DNA from: Euclidia mi
Taxonomy: Eukaryota > Arthropoda > Insecta > Lepidoptera > Erebidae
Direction: 5' to 3'
Assembly (NCBI GenBank): GCA_944739405.2
Contig: OX123200.2
Span: 6,588,761 to 6,652,760, forward strand
DNA length: 64,000 nucleotides
Shown here: piece by piece, positions 31,287 through 40,544 of the stretch
Numbering within the stretch: position 1 is the stretch's first letter
Layout: every line of letters begins with the position of its first letter
Position numbers and translations under genes: made by a program
Notes under the pieces: generated by a model
Databases searched by the model: none
Seen by the model: the letters and a program-made list of their open reading frames with translations, nothing else
Told to the model about the DNA's origin: nothing

Positions 31287-34200
31287 TTAGTCACTAATTA
31301 CATCTACTATTTCTTGTACGATGTTACTTTGGTCAGGAACATCTGGCCTAGAGGCAAATTTGACCTCATCATAATGGTGTATAACATGTCGCCTATTAAT
31401 AAGCAAGGTTAGGGTGTTCCTCCCATTTATTTTAATGACCTTGTATGGGCCTTTCCATATAGGCGAAAGGGCTTTACGCAACCTCAAATGGTTTTTTAAA
31501 TATACGTAGTCTCCTACTTTGTAAGTGACAGGACGCGTGTGCTCGTCATAATACTTTTTAGACTTTTCTTTAGACGCAATAAGGTTTTCTATTGCCTTGT
31601 TTCTCGAATGAGTTAATCTATGCTGTAACATCTTCAGATATTCTGGGTAAGTAGTTTCTACATTAGAGCTATATATGGAATCTGGGATGAATGGCTTTCG
31701 ACCAAATAATAACTCATAGGGTGTGAATTTTGTGGTGGTATGTACGGAAGTGTTGTACGTCAACATTGCAGTGTAAACGTACCGTGGCCAGTTATCCTGG
31801 TTATCATTTGCGAAGGACTTCAGGTATTCCTTGAGCGTGGAGTGACTCCTCTCAAGGGCGCCCTGTGTTTGGGGATGATATGGGGTTGACCACAACTGTT
31901 TAACCTTTAGGAACTGACAAGTTTTCTTAAATAAATCCGCTGTGAAGTTGGTGCCTTGGTCTGTTAATATCGTTTTAGGAATCCCAAACTGTGATATGAA
32001 ATGTATGAGGCAATCTGTGGTTTCCTCTGCAGATACACTGCGCATAGGATATGCAGCTGAAAACTTTGTGAGGTCGTCTTGCAGAGTAAGTATATATTTA
32101 AGTTTTGCAGTTCCAGATTCCGGTAAGGGGCCGACGATGTCGAGTGAGACGCGTTCCAAAGGGACAGTGGATGTTGAAGTGATTTGCATCGGTGCCCGAT
32201 TAAGTTTACGGAAGGCTTTATTTTCTTGGCAAGCTGAACAATTTTTTACATAATTTTCAATGTCTTTCCTCATACCTTTCCAGTAATATTTTTCTTTGAT
32301 TCTGTTATACATTCTAACAGAGCCTAAATGACCGCAAACAGGTAAGTCATGGTTTTCGGTAAGTATCTTTTTAATTTCACTTAATGATGGATACATTATA
32401 CTATTATGGTAAATATTTATAATAATTCCAGTGTCATGGAATATGTATGATAGCATATTATAAATTTTAACAAAAGATAAGCTTTCATAGGGGTTTTTAA
32501 AATCAGGAATTGCTATTTCTGTTACATTTTCGTGTTTTACTAATTCATTCTTTATTTCTTTCAGGATCTTGAAGAGATCGGGATAAGCTGTTTGGTCAAA
32601 GTGATGGACTTTAACAAATAGCAACCAAACGGTTTTGTTTTGTACTGTTAATCTTTTAAATGTATGAAGTTCTCTTTCAGCATTAAGAAAATCATCTATA
32701 TTAGCAAGGTTTCCAATAATTTCAGGGATATACGGACAGGATTCATCGAGATCTACGGACGCAGGTACTAAAATGTGACTACACTGGGCTTTAGTAAGGC
32801 TTTCATTGTGTTCTTTGATACATGTATTAAATTTTTTGTTTTTTTCCAGGTTACATTTCAGAAATTGGGAATAGTCATCCACTGCTCTCGGCGAAGTAGA
32901 GGAGGGACTCATCGCTATCTGAGGTAAGTCAGGAGTACTTCGGGTGTTAGGATTGTTTTCTTCAATGACAATATCTCGACTCTGTCTCTCGTCGTCTACA
33001 GGAAGGGAAGGAATACTTAAATTATCAAAGTCAAGGTTTAATTCACTAGAATGAGGACTTAATTCTAAAGGTCCGAGATCAATGAGATCTTCTGGCAGTC
33101 TAGCATTTTCAGGGTTTGGAAATATGGGATTTACCGGGTATCGGGATAATGCATCGGCTACAGAATTTAGTTGCCCTTTCCGGTAAACAATTTCGTAATC
33201 GTATTCCTCCAAACGGAGGCGCCATCGCTGAAGTTTGCTACTTGGGTCTTTATGATTGAAAAGCCACCTAAGTGGGCGATGATCTGTTACTATGAGAAAT
33301 TTGCGACCGTATAGGTAGGGGCGGAACGTTTTACATCCGAACAATACAGCAAGCAACTCCTTTTCAGTCGTGCTATAGTTAGTTTCGCTTTTGTTGAGAG
33401 TTCGCGATGCATAGGCTATGGGTTTGTCTTTCCCAATAGTTCCTTGAGAAAGTACGGCCCCTAAGGCATGATTAGAGGCATCGCAGGTAAGTATGAATGG
33501 TTGCGTGAAATCAGGATATACAAGTAACGGTGCGTTAGTAAGCCTATTTTTTAATGTGTCGAATGCAACCTGTTGTTGGTTTTCCCAATTATAGGGAATA
33601 TCCTTTTTAAGTAAATTCGTTAGGGGTTTAGCAATCTTGGAAAAATCTGGGATAAAACGCCTGTAGTATGAGACTAACCCAAGAAAGGATTTTATATCTT
33701 TTTGGCATTTAGGAGTGGGAAATTCTGTCACGGATTTTATTTTGTCGGGATTGGGTTTCACTCCCTCTTCGGTGATAATATGCCCTAGGTAGCCGACTTC
33801 ACGCCTTAAAAATTCGCATTTGTCGGGCTGGAGGTTCAAATTGAAATTTCTCATTCTCTGGAACACTGTTTTTAGGTTAGAAATGGCTGAATTCAAATCG
33901 AATGCATACGAAACGACGTCGTCGAGATACACGTAGCAATGAATGCCCTGCAAGCCAGATAGCGCTGTATTCATCAGTCTCTGAAAGGTTAAAGGGGCAT
34001 TTTTCAGCCCAAAAGGCATACGAGTAAATTGAAAGTGTCCTTCGGGCACATTAAAGGCTGTTTTGGCTTTATCGGTTTCTTTTAAGGGAATTTGGTGGAA
34101 CCCTGAGGCTAAATCGAGCGTAGAGAAGTATTTACTGCTCCCCAACTGATCCAGGATCTCTGCTATTTGTGGAATTGGGTATGTGTCACCTATCGTGACA

Positions 34201-35600
34201 TCATTTAGTTTCCGATAGTCGATAACGACTCGCCACTTTTGAGTGTTTGAAGCGTCCATTTTCTTTGGTACAACCCAAATAGGGGACGACCAAGGGGAGT
34301 CAGAGGGTTCAATGATGTTCTGGCTCAGCATCTGGTCTATCTGTTTTCTAACTTCGGCCTTGTGGATTTCAGGAAATCTATACGATTTTGTATGGATGGG
34401 GATATCGGTTGTGGTTTTTATCTCGTGTTCGAGGGCATCTGTGCAGGTTAGATACTCTCCAGGTAAGTGAAATATGTCTGAATAATCAGAACATAATTGG
34501 TAGAGGGCTTCTTTCTCTTCATCGTTCAGATGTGAGACGCGTAATTGACTGAGAACATCTCTGGTTCTTTGAAAGCTATTTTTAGACGCAGGATTTGTTT
34601 TACAATTATGTACGGTATTTGTGGTTTCAGAAAAGTTGGCAGGAATAGGTTTCAATTCTAAGTTAAGGTTAGATTTTAATTCAATAGGATGTTCCGATGT
34701 GTTTACCACTGATAAGTTTACTCTATTGTTAGGCTTCACCGCAACTAGGCAATTTGCAATCAATAAATTTTCAGAATAACTCTGATCTAATATAAACCCT
34801 TCCTTTATTTCAGGGTTGGATACGGAACATTCAATGACCGTTTCAGTTCTAGGCGGTATGATATATATAGGATCGGAAAAATACAGTTTCAATTTAGAAT
34901 TTCCTATCTTTAAAATATCGTGAGTATAATCAATATTGCAATTGAAATAACTTAATAGGTCATTGCCTATTATGCCGTCGTATGGTAAATCAATATTCTT
35001 CACTACATGGAATTTATGGATCAAATATTTCATAGGTTTAGAGTCTGAGATATAAAGTTTAAGCGGAAAATGACCTAAGGTCGAGGTAGCCTCATCTACA
35101 GGGTCGATACCCTTGAGTCTGATTGTATCATTGATTAGTTTAGGTTTTCTTTGCAAACAAGACTCCTTCAGCAGGCTGACAGTTGATCCTGAATCAACTA
35201 ATAGGCATAAGGGAATATCAGAAATTGTGGATTGAATTACAACGTGAGGTGATGAGCACTTATTCGGATTTGAAGTGATCTCATGAACCTTGATGGGTTT
35301 AGAAATGTTAAGGTCTCCGTTTTGGGGCTGGTTACCCTGTCGTATGACCTTGGCACTGTTGGTAAGGCCTCCGATTTGGGACTGGTTACCCTGCTGTGTG
35401 ACCTTGTCAAGTTTGGCGCTATTGGTAAGACCTCCAGTTTGGGGCTGGTTACCCTGTTGTGTGGTCTTAGAGGATGTTGAATCGTGAGTTATACCTCCAT
35501 TTTGGGGCTGGTTACCCTGTCGTGTGGTTGTAACTAATATTGAAGGATTCAAAGTTTTATGGGTGTCGGATGCATTTTGGAATTTGGATACGGGTCTCAC
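31287..35600 (-). CDS. pol: Pol polyprotein: protease, reverse transcriptase, RNase H, integrase
   Basis: About 1437 codons counted from 35600. Residues 20-100: four ~21-residue repeats built on QGNQPQ.GG. Retropepsin with LLVDSGSTVSLL (catalytic D136-S-G). RT from about 430, with LDLASGFHQI and the YLDD box at about 556. RNase H with TCDASNHALGAVLSQ (about 705) and a C-terminal ADALSRYP. Integrase with an HHCC finger (H...GHLG...C-S-A-C, about 1085-1120) and D-D-E residues in LDIVGPL (about 1151), TDQGTNF (about 1213) and GALERSHS (about 1247). The codon at 35600 is GTG, not ATG, and the frame is -1 to gag. It is therefore made as Gag-Pol by frameshifting at 35627-35633. All catalytic motifs are intact. 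It lies 21 nt from the env open frame. Confidence 0.95.
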   Translation of the reverse strand: MRPVSKFQNASDTHKTLNPSILVTTTRQGNQPQNGGITHDSTSSKTTQQGNQPQTGGLTNSAKLDKVTQQGNQSQIGGLTNSAKVIRQGNQPQNGDLNISKPIKVHEITSNPNKCSSPHVVIQSTISDIPLCLLVDSGSTVSLLKESCLQRKPKLINDTIRLKGIDPVDEATSTLGHFPLKLYISDSKPMKYLIHKFHVVKNIDLPYDGIIGNDLLSYFNCNIDYTHDILKIGNSKLKLYFSDPIYIIPPRTETVIECSVSNPEIKEGFILDQSYSENLLIANCLVAVKPNNRVNLSVVNTSEHPIELKSNLNLELKPIPANFSETTNTVHNCKTNPASKNSFQRTRDVLSQLRVSHLNDEEKEALYQLCSDYSDIFHLPGEYLTCTDALEHEIKTTTDIPIHTKSYRFPEIHKAEVRKQIDQMLSQNIIEPSDSPWSSPIWVVPKKMDASNTQKWRVVIDYRKLNDVTIGDTYPIPQIAEILDQLGSSKYFSTLDLASGFHQIPLKETDKAKTAFNVPEGHFQFTRMPFGLKNAPLTFQRLMNTALSGLQGIHCYVYLDDVVSYAFDLNSAISNLKTVFQRMRNFNLNLQPDKCEFLRREVGYLGHIITEEGVKPNPDKIKSVTEFPTPKCQKDIKSFLGLVSYYRRFIPDFSKIAKPLTNLLKKDIPYNWENQQQVAFDTLKNRLTNAPLLVYPDFTQPFILTCDASNHALGAVLSQGTIGKDKPIAYASRTLNKSETNYSTTEKELLAVLFGCKTFRPYLYGRKFLIVTDHRPLRWLFNHKDPSSKLQRWRLRLEEYDYEIVYRKGQLNSVADALSRYPVNPIFPNPENARLPEDLIDLGPLELSPHSSELNLDFDNLSIPSLPVDDERQSRDIVIEENNPNTRSTPDLPQIAMSPSSTSPRAVDDYSQFLKCNLEKNKKFNTCIKEHNESLTKAQCSHILVPASVDLDESCPYIPEIIGNLANIDDFLNAERELHTFKRLTVQNKTVWLLFVKVHHFDQTAYPDLFKILKEIKNELVKHENVTEIAIPDFKNPYESLSFVKIYNMLSYIFHDTGIIINIYHNSIMYPSLSEIKKILTENHDLPVCGHLGSVRMYNRIKEKYYWKGMRKDIENYVKNCSACQENKAFRKLNRAPMQITSTSTVPLERVSLDIVGPLPESGTAKLKYILTLQDDLTKFSAAYPMRSVSAEETTDCLIHFISQFGIPKTILTDQGTNFTADLFKKTCQFLKVKQLWSTPYHPQTQGALERSHSTLKEYLKSFANDNQDNWPRYVYTAMLTYNTSVHTTTKFTPYELLFGRKPFIPDSIYSSNVETTYPEYLKMLQHRLTHSRNKAIENLIASKEKSKKYYDEHTRPVTYKVGDYVYLKNHLRLRKALSPIWKGPYKVIKINGRNTLTLLINRRHVIHHYDEVKFASRPDVPDQSNIVQEIVDVISD
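35320..35540 (-). repeat. Four tandem ~63-bp units at the N-terminus of pol
   Basis: Each unit carries CAGGGTAACCAG on the minus strand and encodes (R/Q)QGNQ(P/S)Q(N/T/I)G(G/D) plus a variable spacer. They lie between the frameshift site and the protease, where a flexible linker is expected. Confidence 0.85.
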
Positions 35601-35633
35601 GTGACACCGTCGTGAGTCCCTTAAGCGTTTAAA
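35593..35633 (-). promoter_or_regulatory. Gag-pol -1 ribosomal frameshift element
   Basis: In the gag frame the minus strand reads T TTA AAC (35633-35627), a textbook X XXY YYZ slippery heptamer, two codons before the gag stop (TAA, 35623-35621). Slipping -1 gives TTT AAA then an open frame into pol. After a 7-nt spacer (35626-35620) come complementary arms GGACTCAC (35619-35612) and GTGAGACC (35600-35593), seven of eight pairs, around an 11-nt loop. Spacing and structure fit a stimulatory stem-loop. Confidence 0.85.
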
Positions 35634-36619
35634 TCGACGTCAGAATCAGGAGACTGCTCATCTTCTACATTGTTTACACATTGGGATTCCTCATCGATAC
35701 TGGCAGATTGCGTAAAGTTAACTTGGAATCTACGATTATTAAATTCTCGTTTTTGGCAATGTTCTAACACGTGCCCTGCAGTTTTGCAGTAGCGACAAAA
35801 CGGTTCTTGCCTATTAGTTTGGACGGGTTTAGGTGGGTTAGGAGTGACGGTTTTTCTTGGCCAATCCGGTTTAGGCGTGAAAGGTTTTGGCGGGTTAGGT
35901 TTAGACGCCATTGGTTTCGAGGCGTCACGACTTGTAGAAGGTCTACTATTATCATAAGAAAATCTGTGGTTATTTGAAGGATTCGTTGAGGGACGTGATC
36001 GGTCACCGAGGCTATGTCGTTGTCCTTGGTGAATTTTATTCAAAATTTTTTCCTCGGCAACAGCGAAATTAATCGCTTCGTTAAGCGATTCCGGATTTCT
36101 ACAACGAATAATTGTGGATAGGTTCGCGTTTAACCCTATCATGAAGGTGTGTAGGGCAAGATCTTCCATAGCGGCGACACGGCCACTAAGTTCACCCTTT
36201 TTCTTAGTAGGGATGGATATGTTAATTTCTGTTAACAACTTGGCTAGACACGTTTCTACGCGTAAGGAAAATTGGTTAACTGATTCTGAGCTACTTTGTT
36301 TACAGTCCTGTAAATCTGATAATAAATGGGTATAGTGTTTCTTTTCACCGAATTGAGTTTTCAAAAATTCTTCTAATACTGACCAATCTTCAAATTCTTT
36401 TATTGAGCAAGCCGCTTCGGCTCTGCCCTCTAGTCGGCTTAGTATAAATTTAAATATAATGTCCCGTTGGTTTATTGTTGCGAGATTAATAGCATTACGA
36501 CAGTTGGTCAGAAAAGGGTTTAACTTATCTCGGCTACCATCGAAGGTGCCTATGAATTTGATGAGGACATTCAGATCAACTACGCTAGGGTACATAGATT
36601 CTTCCTTTGGTTTCGACAT
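35621..36619 (-). CDS. gag: Gag polyprotein
   Basis: 332 residues from an ATG at 36619. Residues about 10-200 are a helical capsid-like region with IKFIGTFDGSRDKLNPFL (typical retrotransposon Gag start) and INLATINQRDIIFKFILSRL, EGRAEAAC, SVLEEFLKTQFG and SVNQFSLRVETCLAKL. Then comes a basic, Pro/Lys-rich linker (about 200-270). One CCHC zinc knuckle follows (C-R-Y-C-K-T-A-G-H-V-L-E-H-C, about 273-286), the RNA-packaging nucleocapsid motif. The C-terminus is acidic (DVDLNA). The last codons contain the slippery heptamer for pol. Structural core protein of the virus-like particle; no disruption. Confidence 0.92.
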   Translation of the reverse strand: MSKPKEESMYPSVVDLNVLIKFIGTFDGSRDKLNPFLTNCRNAINLATINQRDIIFKFILSRLEGRAEAACSIKEFEDWSVLEEFLKTQFGEKKHYTHLLSDLQDCKQSSSESVNQFSLRVETCLAKLLTEINISIPTKKKGELSGRVAAMEDLALHTFMIGLNANLSTIIRCRNPESLNEAINFAVAEEKILNKIHQGQRHSLGDRSRPSTNPSNNHRFSYDNSRPSTSRDASKPMASKPNPPKPFTPKPDWPRKTVTPNPPKPVQTNRQEPFCRYCKTAGHVLEHCQKREFNNRRFQVNFTQSASIDEESQCVNNVEDEQSPDSDVDLNA

Positions 36620-37210
36620 GTTATAAACCTAGTATAAAATAACACAAGGTAAGGAACAAAACAAATATTATAAAGTTCAGAAAGACTTGCACTTGGCGGG
36701 TTTTTTATAGAACAGTAACTCACAGTACGATGTGGGCGAGCACCAGACAAAACAACATCTCGAGCGTCGCTGCAGAGCGGAAGCGATAAGACGCTTCTCA
36801 GGATTCTTGAGCACACTGATAAGGCACTATAACACTTTTTATGCGCACAGATTTATTTGGATATATTTATTCACTCGCGGTATTACGTATTTGCCGGCGA
36901 ATGTTTCGACGAATGCAATGCCCGAAGATATACGTGGCGGGTTATCACGGAGATGTTTCTCTTGCAGGATACTGGACAAGGCTGGCCCAATCGGTTTTGG
37001 ACTGGATGGATCTACGGCTGGACGTGCCCTCGTCTTCGACACGGTTAGTATGGACAGTTTTCTTGCAGGTTACCACGGACGGGCGGCGTGTACCACTCAA
37101 CACGGAACCACCGAATTTCACAAAAGTTGACCGAGTCACTGGTACTGGATTCGCACTGGACTGTAAGTATACGGAGACGTGCCGGGATCGCTTTTTAAGC
37201 AATCCTTTAA
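36620..37210 (-). other. Retroviral 5' leader
   Basis: About 590 nt between the primer binding site and the gag ATG. It has several short upstream frames (36945-37202, 36839-37042 and 36580-36816 on the minus strand), none recognised. By analogy with gypsy-type elements, an exon from here should be joined to env and provide its start codon; I could not identify the donor with confidence. Confidence 0.7.
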
Positions 37211-37221
37211 CGCTGCCACCA
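37211..37221 (-). promoter_or_regulatory. Primer binding site, tRNA-Leu type
   Basis: Minus strand TGGTGGCAGCG, one nucleotide inside the 5' LTR. It is the exact complement of CGCTGCCA-CCA, the 3' end that I recall for tRNA-Leu (AAG/CAG class). The match stops after 11 nt. Confidence 0.75.
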
Positions 37222-37222
37222 A

Positions 37223-37472
37223 TGTTATGCGCGACCCGGAATTTAGGTTTTTAAAAAAAGAATATTTTACAAGGTTAAAATAGTATGTATTGTTCATAGA
37301 AAATATATACAAGGATTTATATTGGCAGCCGACCGAATGGTTACGATCTCGGGACTCGACTGACTCACAAAATGGCTAAATGTACTTACAAACTACATGA
37401 TACACAATAAATGCTAGGTCAGCATTCTTAGCTTAGGTCTGGCATAAAGGGGTACACAGACAGGGTATAACA
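37223..37472 (-). repeat. 5' LTR of the endogenous retrovirus
   Basis: 250 bp, no difference from 29132-29381 found by reading both. Followed by the GTAC target duplication at 37473-37476. Confidence 0.95.
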
Positions 37473-37524
37473 GTACGAAGGCCTTTGATATTTTTAATCT
37501 TGAATTAATCGTAACACCTACAGG

Positions 37525-37780
37525 AGACTGCCTCGTTGGTCTCGCGGCATAAATGTGCGCGTGGAATTGGGAGGTCTCGGGTTCGATCCCTAGGTCGGGC
37601 AAAGAGTTATTGGGTTTTTCCGTTAGGTAATTCTCAGTAGCAGCTCGGAGTCTGGTAATGTGCCCGGTACGGCAATAGGCTCGCCCCCTATTACGTTGGA
37701 CTAAAATAAATCTGGCGAAAAGTGGGTGTAGCAATATACCTCTGCCTACCTCTTCGGGGATATAGGCGTGAGACTAAGAC
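37525..37780 (+). mobile_element. SINE-C, full length
   Basis: GACTGCCTCGTTGGTCTCGC head, B-box GGTCTCGGGTTCGATCCC, then AATAGGCTCGCCCCCTATTA and a TACCTCTTCGGGGATATAGG then CGTGAG 3' end. It lies about 50 bp from the provirus. Confidence 0.85.
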
Positions 37781-38607
37781 TCTAAGCCTGCACCGTTACA
37801 GATTAGCTGCAATAGCCTTGGAACTATTGTTAGGTTCTCGTATGGAAACGAATTATTCTCGGCTATTGGGTGGGTGTTGAATAAATTGGCCTATGATACA
37901 GATGAAAACCGACGCCTGCTCAAAATCCTTTAGTATAGGTAATAGCTATGCTAAGCTGGGCAAACGGTGACTTGCCAGTGCACTGGATATGCCTTCCTAT
38001 TATTATTCTTGAAAGGAATATGGCATGCAGGCTGAGCTTAAATATCTCTCTTATTTTTAAATATAGTTTTTCAATAATTTGGCTACCACAACTAAGTTTT
38101 ATATTGACTGCAACAATCAACAAACAACAGACAAATTGACTGAATGTTTCAAATTCAAATCATTTATTTTGTAAAATAAAGTAAGTTTGTAAAGTTAACC
38201 GGATTATACTACTAGGTAATCCCTTGTACCTACGATGAAAAAACTACCGCCAAGTAAAATTATAACCCGCTAATCTGACATAAATAGTAAGATATGTCAT
38301 TTAAAATTCTCGACAGTCCCATTAAAGATTGTGAAGTTATTAATTCATCTAAACCGCAAGCAATAAAGATTTCCGAGTAGCAACACTGTTGCTTATTGCC
38401 GGGATGCAGGCAACGCGCGGCAACACACGACACGTTGGTAACCAGTTACTGCGTATAACAGCATGGCTGTCAATCGCTGAGCACCGTGTAATGACTGACT
38501 ATCTCCGTTACTTTGTGACGAATAGGGTCTAAGATACAAGAGGGCATTAGAGCGATTTCATTTGATATGTCGAAGGAAGAAGTACCTTTAAAGATACATA
38601 TGTATGA
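37781..38607. other. No gene seen
   Basis: AT-rich with short frames; 38390-38470 is a GC-richer block without recognised content. Confidence 0.5.
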
Positions 38608-38858
38608 GGTGCATAGGCTTCCCACCAAGAACTTAGGGTCCCAAGCCAACCTCACCTGCAAGTGGTGCACCTGCCGATCAACGGACGAGGCTCTGGCAAA
38701 CAAAATATCCCGATAAGCGGCAATAGGCTCGCCACCTATTCAATCAATAGGCGGCAATAGGATCAAAACAATGGCGAAAAGTGGGCGTTTAATTTGCCTC
38801 TGCCTACCCCTTCGGGGAAGCAGGCGTGGGTCTATGTATGTATGTATGTATATAGGTA
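38608..38858 (+). mobile_element. SINE-C variant with alternative 5' body (copy 1)
   Basis: Starts GGTGCATAGGCTTCCCACCA, contains CACCTGCAAGTGGTGCACCT and AAATATCCCGATAAGCGGCA, then the usual SINE-C end (CTACCCCTTCGGGG, GGCGTGGGTC) and a (TATG)n tail. The tRNA-like head is absent or replaced. About 20 bp near 38742 are duplicated. Confidence 0.75.
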
Positions 38859-39275
38859 CTTGAATCGGAACAACCATTTGTAGTGTTTTTAAGTATCACC
38901 GCCCTAGGAGGAGCGAACCCAAAGTACTCAGCGCAATGCTAAACCTAGCCTGGTCAGACGATCCTCCGTCTTGTTAGATCACCCAGATTCTTATTCCTTC
39001 ACACTGTTAACAAAACACAGCCGTTATCAACATCCACAGCCCGCTGCTAGACAAAGGCTTAATTTGCGCCCCAATAACAACAAAGACAAGAATTTGGCTA
39101 TACGATGCTGACCAGTCTGTTTGGTATAGTTTGGTCTACTTCTTAATTACACTATTTGCTTTGTGTTTTGCCTCGTCGCCAATTATAGCACGGAATTTAA
39201 TAGGATAGTGCCTTTTTGGGCCAATTTCACCGGTGTCTGAAAAGTTGCCGTTAAATTCATTTATCAGATAATACA

Positions 39276-39513
39276 TACATGCATACATACATACATAGAC
39301 TCACGCCTATTTCCCCGAAGGGGTAGGCCGAGGCATATTAACCGCCCACTTTTCGCTAGTGTTTTGATCCCACGTAATAGGTGGCTCGCCTATTGCCGCT
39401 TATCGGGATATTTTGTTTGCCAGAGCCTCGTCCGTTGATCGACAGGTGCACCACTTGCAGGTGAGGTTGGCTTGGGACCCTAAGGTCTTGGTGGGAACCC
39501 TATGCACCCTTAG
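39276..39513 (-). mobile_element. SINE-C variant (copy 2, inverted) with 13-bp target duplication
   Basis: Close reverse copy of 38608-38858 starting with the (CATA)n tail. TATCAGATAATAC is duplicated at 39263-39275 and 39514-39526, so this unit of about 238 bp transposed as such. The alternative 5' body is therefore a real part of a retroposing unit. Confidence 0.85.
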
Positions 39514-39556
39514 TATCAGATAATACTTAAAACAATGTTCTAATTTTGAATTTATC

Positions 39557-39608
39557 TTAGCGGGTCTTAATCGCGTTAACTAAAGTTAACGCGATTAAGA
39601 CCCGCTAA
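39557..39608. repeat. Near-perfect 52-bp palindrome
   Basis: Arms 39557-39580 (TTAGCGGGTCTTAATCGCGT then TAAC) and 39585-39608 are exact complements; the 4-nt centre TAAA can extend pairing by one base. There is nothing between the arms, so it could be an extreme fold-back MITE or a replication/recombination scar. Confidence 0.9.
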
Positions 39609-39954
39609 ATTATTTTCTATGATGTATACAAGTCGCGAAAGTTTAAAAAAGATAAGGTCAATCCAAAAGTGGTGAAACCCGAACCGAGAACTTAGGTATA
39701 CCCGCTATGACTCTGCATCCACTTGGACCACGTTTCATATCTAGTTAAGATCAGTCGAGTTACGGTAAGCGTCATGCACTAACTTAAACAAATTGTCGTA
39801 TGAGATGATCGGTGGCACCGTTACTTGTAAACACTCTTAATATGAGCCACGTCACATATGGGTTGATCTTATTGACAGTAATAGGTCATTTGTCTATGCC
39901 ACTGGCGTAAGTTCGATTCTCACCCAGGATAGATTTTATTGTGATAAACAGATA
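39609..39954. other. No gene seen
   Basis: Unremarkable; a possible SINE-head remnant (GTTCGATTCTCACCCAGGAT) at 39911-39930. Confidence 0.45.
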
Positions 39955-40240
39955 AGGAGGCAGCGATAGCCTAGTGGAGACACCGACAGACTGCTATGTA
40001 GAAGGTCCGAGCTCGAATCCACGGCGCGCACCAATGACTTTTCGGAGTTAGGTATGTGCGTTAAAACATCGTGAGGAAACCTGCATGTCTGGGAGTTCTC
40101 CATAATGTTCTCGAAAGACATGTGAAGTCTGCCAACCCGCACTTGGCCAGCGTGGTAGACTATGGCCTAACCCTTCTCATAGTGAGAAGAGGCCCGTGCC
40201 CAGCAGTGGGACAGTTAATATACAGGGCTGATGATGATGC
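39955..40240 (+). mobile_element. SINE-B, full length
   Basis: tRNA-like head GGCAGCGATAGCCTAGTGGA with B-box GAGCTCGAATCCACGG, body with AAACATCGTGAGGAAACCTG and CCAACCCGCACTTGGCCAGC, and tail GGGCTGATGATGATGC. Best-preserved copy in the window; others at 15464, 44503 and several fragments. Confidence 0.88.
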
Positions 40241-40319
40241 AACACACATATAGCATAGATAATATTTCCTTAAAGCAGATCATCATTATCCTAGTGTTGT
40301 ACCACTTGCATGTAAATAT

Positions 40320-40540
40320 TTACTCTTGTAGCCAGGGGTCCGCTTTCTAGTCTACCCAAGTTGAACAGAATATTAGCTTACCCTCTGAGCCACTATGACT
40401 GCCGAACAACCTATGCAACCCAAAAGAATAGCAATATACCATGGCGCAGACCCGCGTTAGTATATTCAGGGATACTGACTTCCCATCACGACTGTCACAG
40501 ACTTTCAAGACAGCCTCCGTGGCAAAGGGCTAGCGTTATT
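40320..40540 (-). repeat. Repeat family E (reverse)
   Basis: Reverse match to 57705-57900 (ATGGTATATTGCTATTC, GGTAAGCTAATATTC, GACTAGAAAGCGGACCCC). Fragments also at 9665, 14190, 42080-42150 and 42485-42545. Confidence 0.65.
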
Positions 40541-40544
40541 AGCA

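Larger units (their letters stand above)
29132..37472 (-). mobile_element. Complete endogenous retrovirus (gypsy/errantivirus type)
   Basis: An 8341-bp provirus on the minus strand: 5' LTR (37223-37472), primer binding site, ~590-nt leader, gag, pol, env, polypurine tract, 3' LTR (29132-29381). The host tetranucleotide GTAC is duplicated at 29128-29131 and 37473-37476. LTRs begin TGTTAT and end ATAACA. By eye the two LTRs are identical over 250 bp, and all three genes are open with catalytic residues present. This points to a recent insertion. Presence of an env with furin-type site and membrane anchor places it with insect errantiviruses (Metaviridae), as known for gypsy-like elements. Whether it is active or infectious cannot be told from sequence. 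Confidence 0.95.

Noticed and set aside
36732..37254. 132- and 137-codon plus-strand ORFs in the retroviral leader
   Set aside because: They are antisense to the provirus, and one extends into the LTR; no recognisable product.
38470..38703. 77-codon minus ORF
   Set aside because: Mostly made of the SINE-C variant body.
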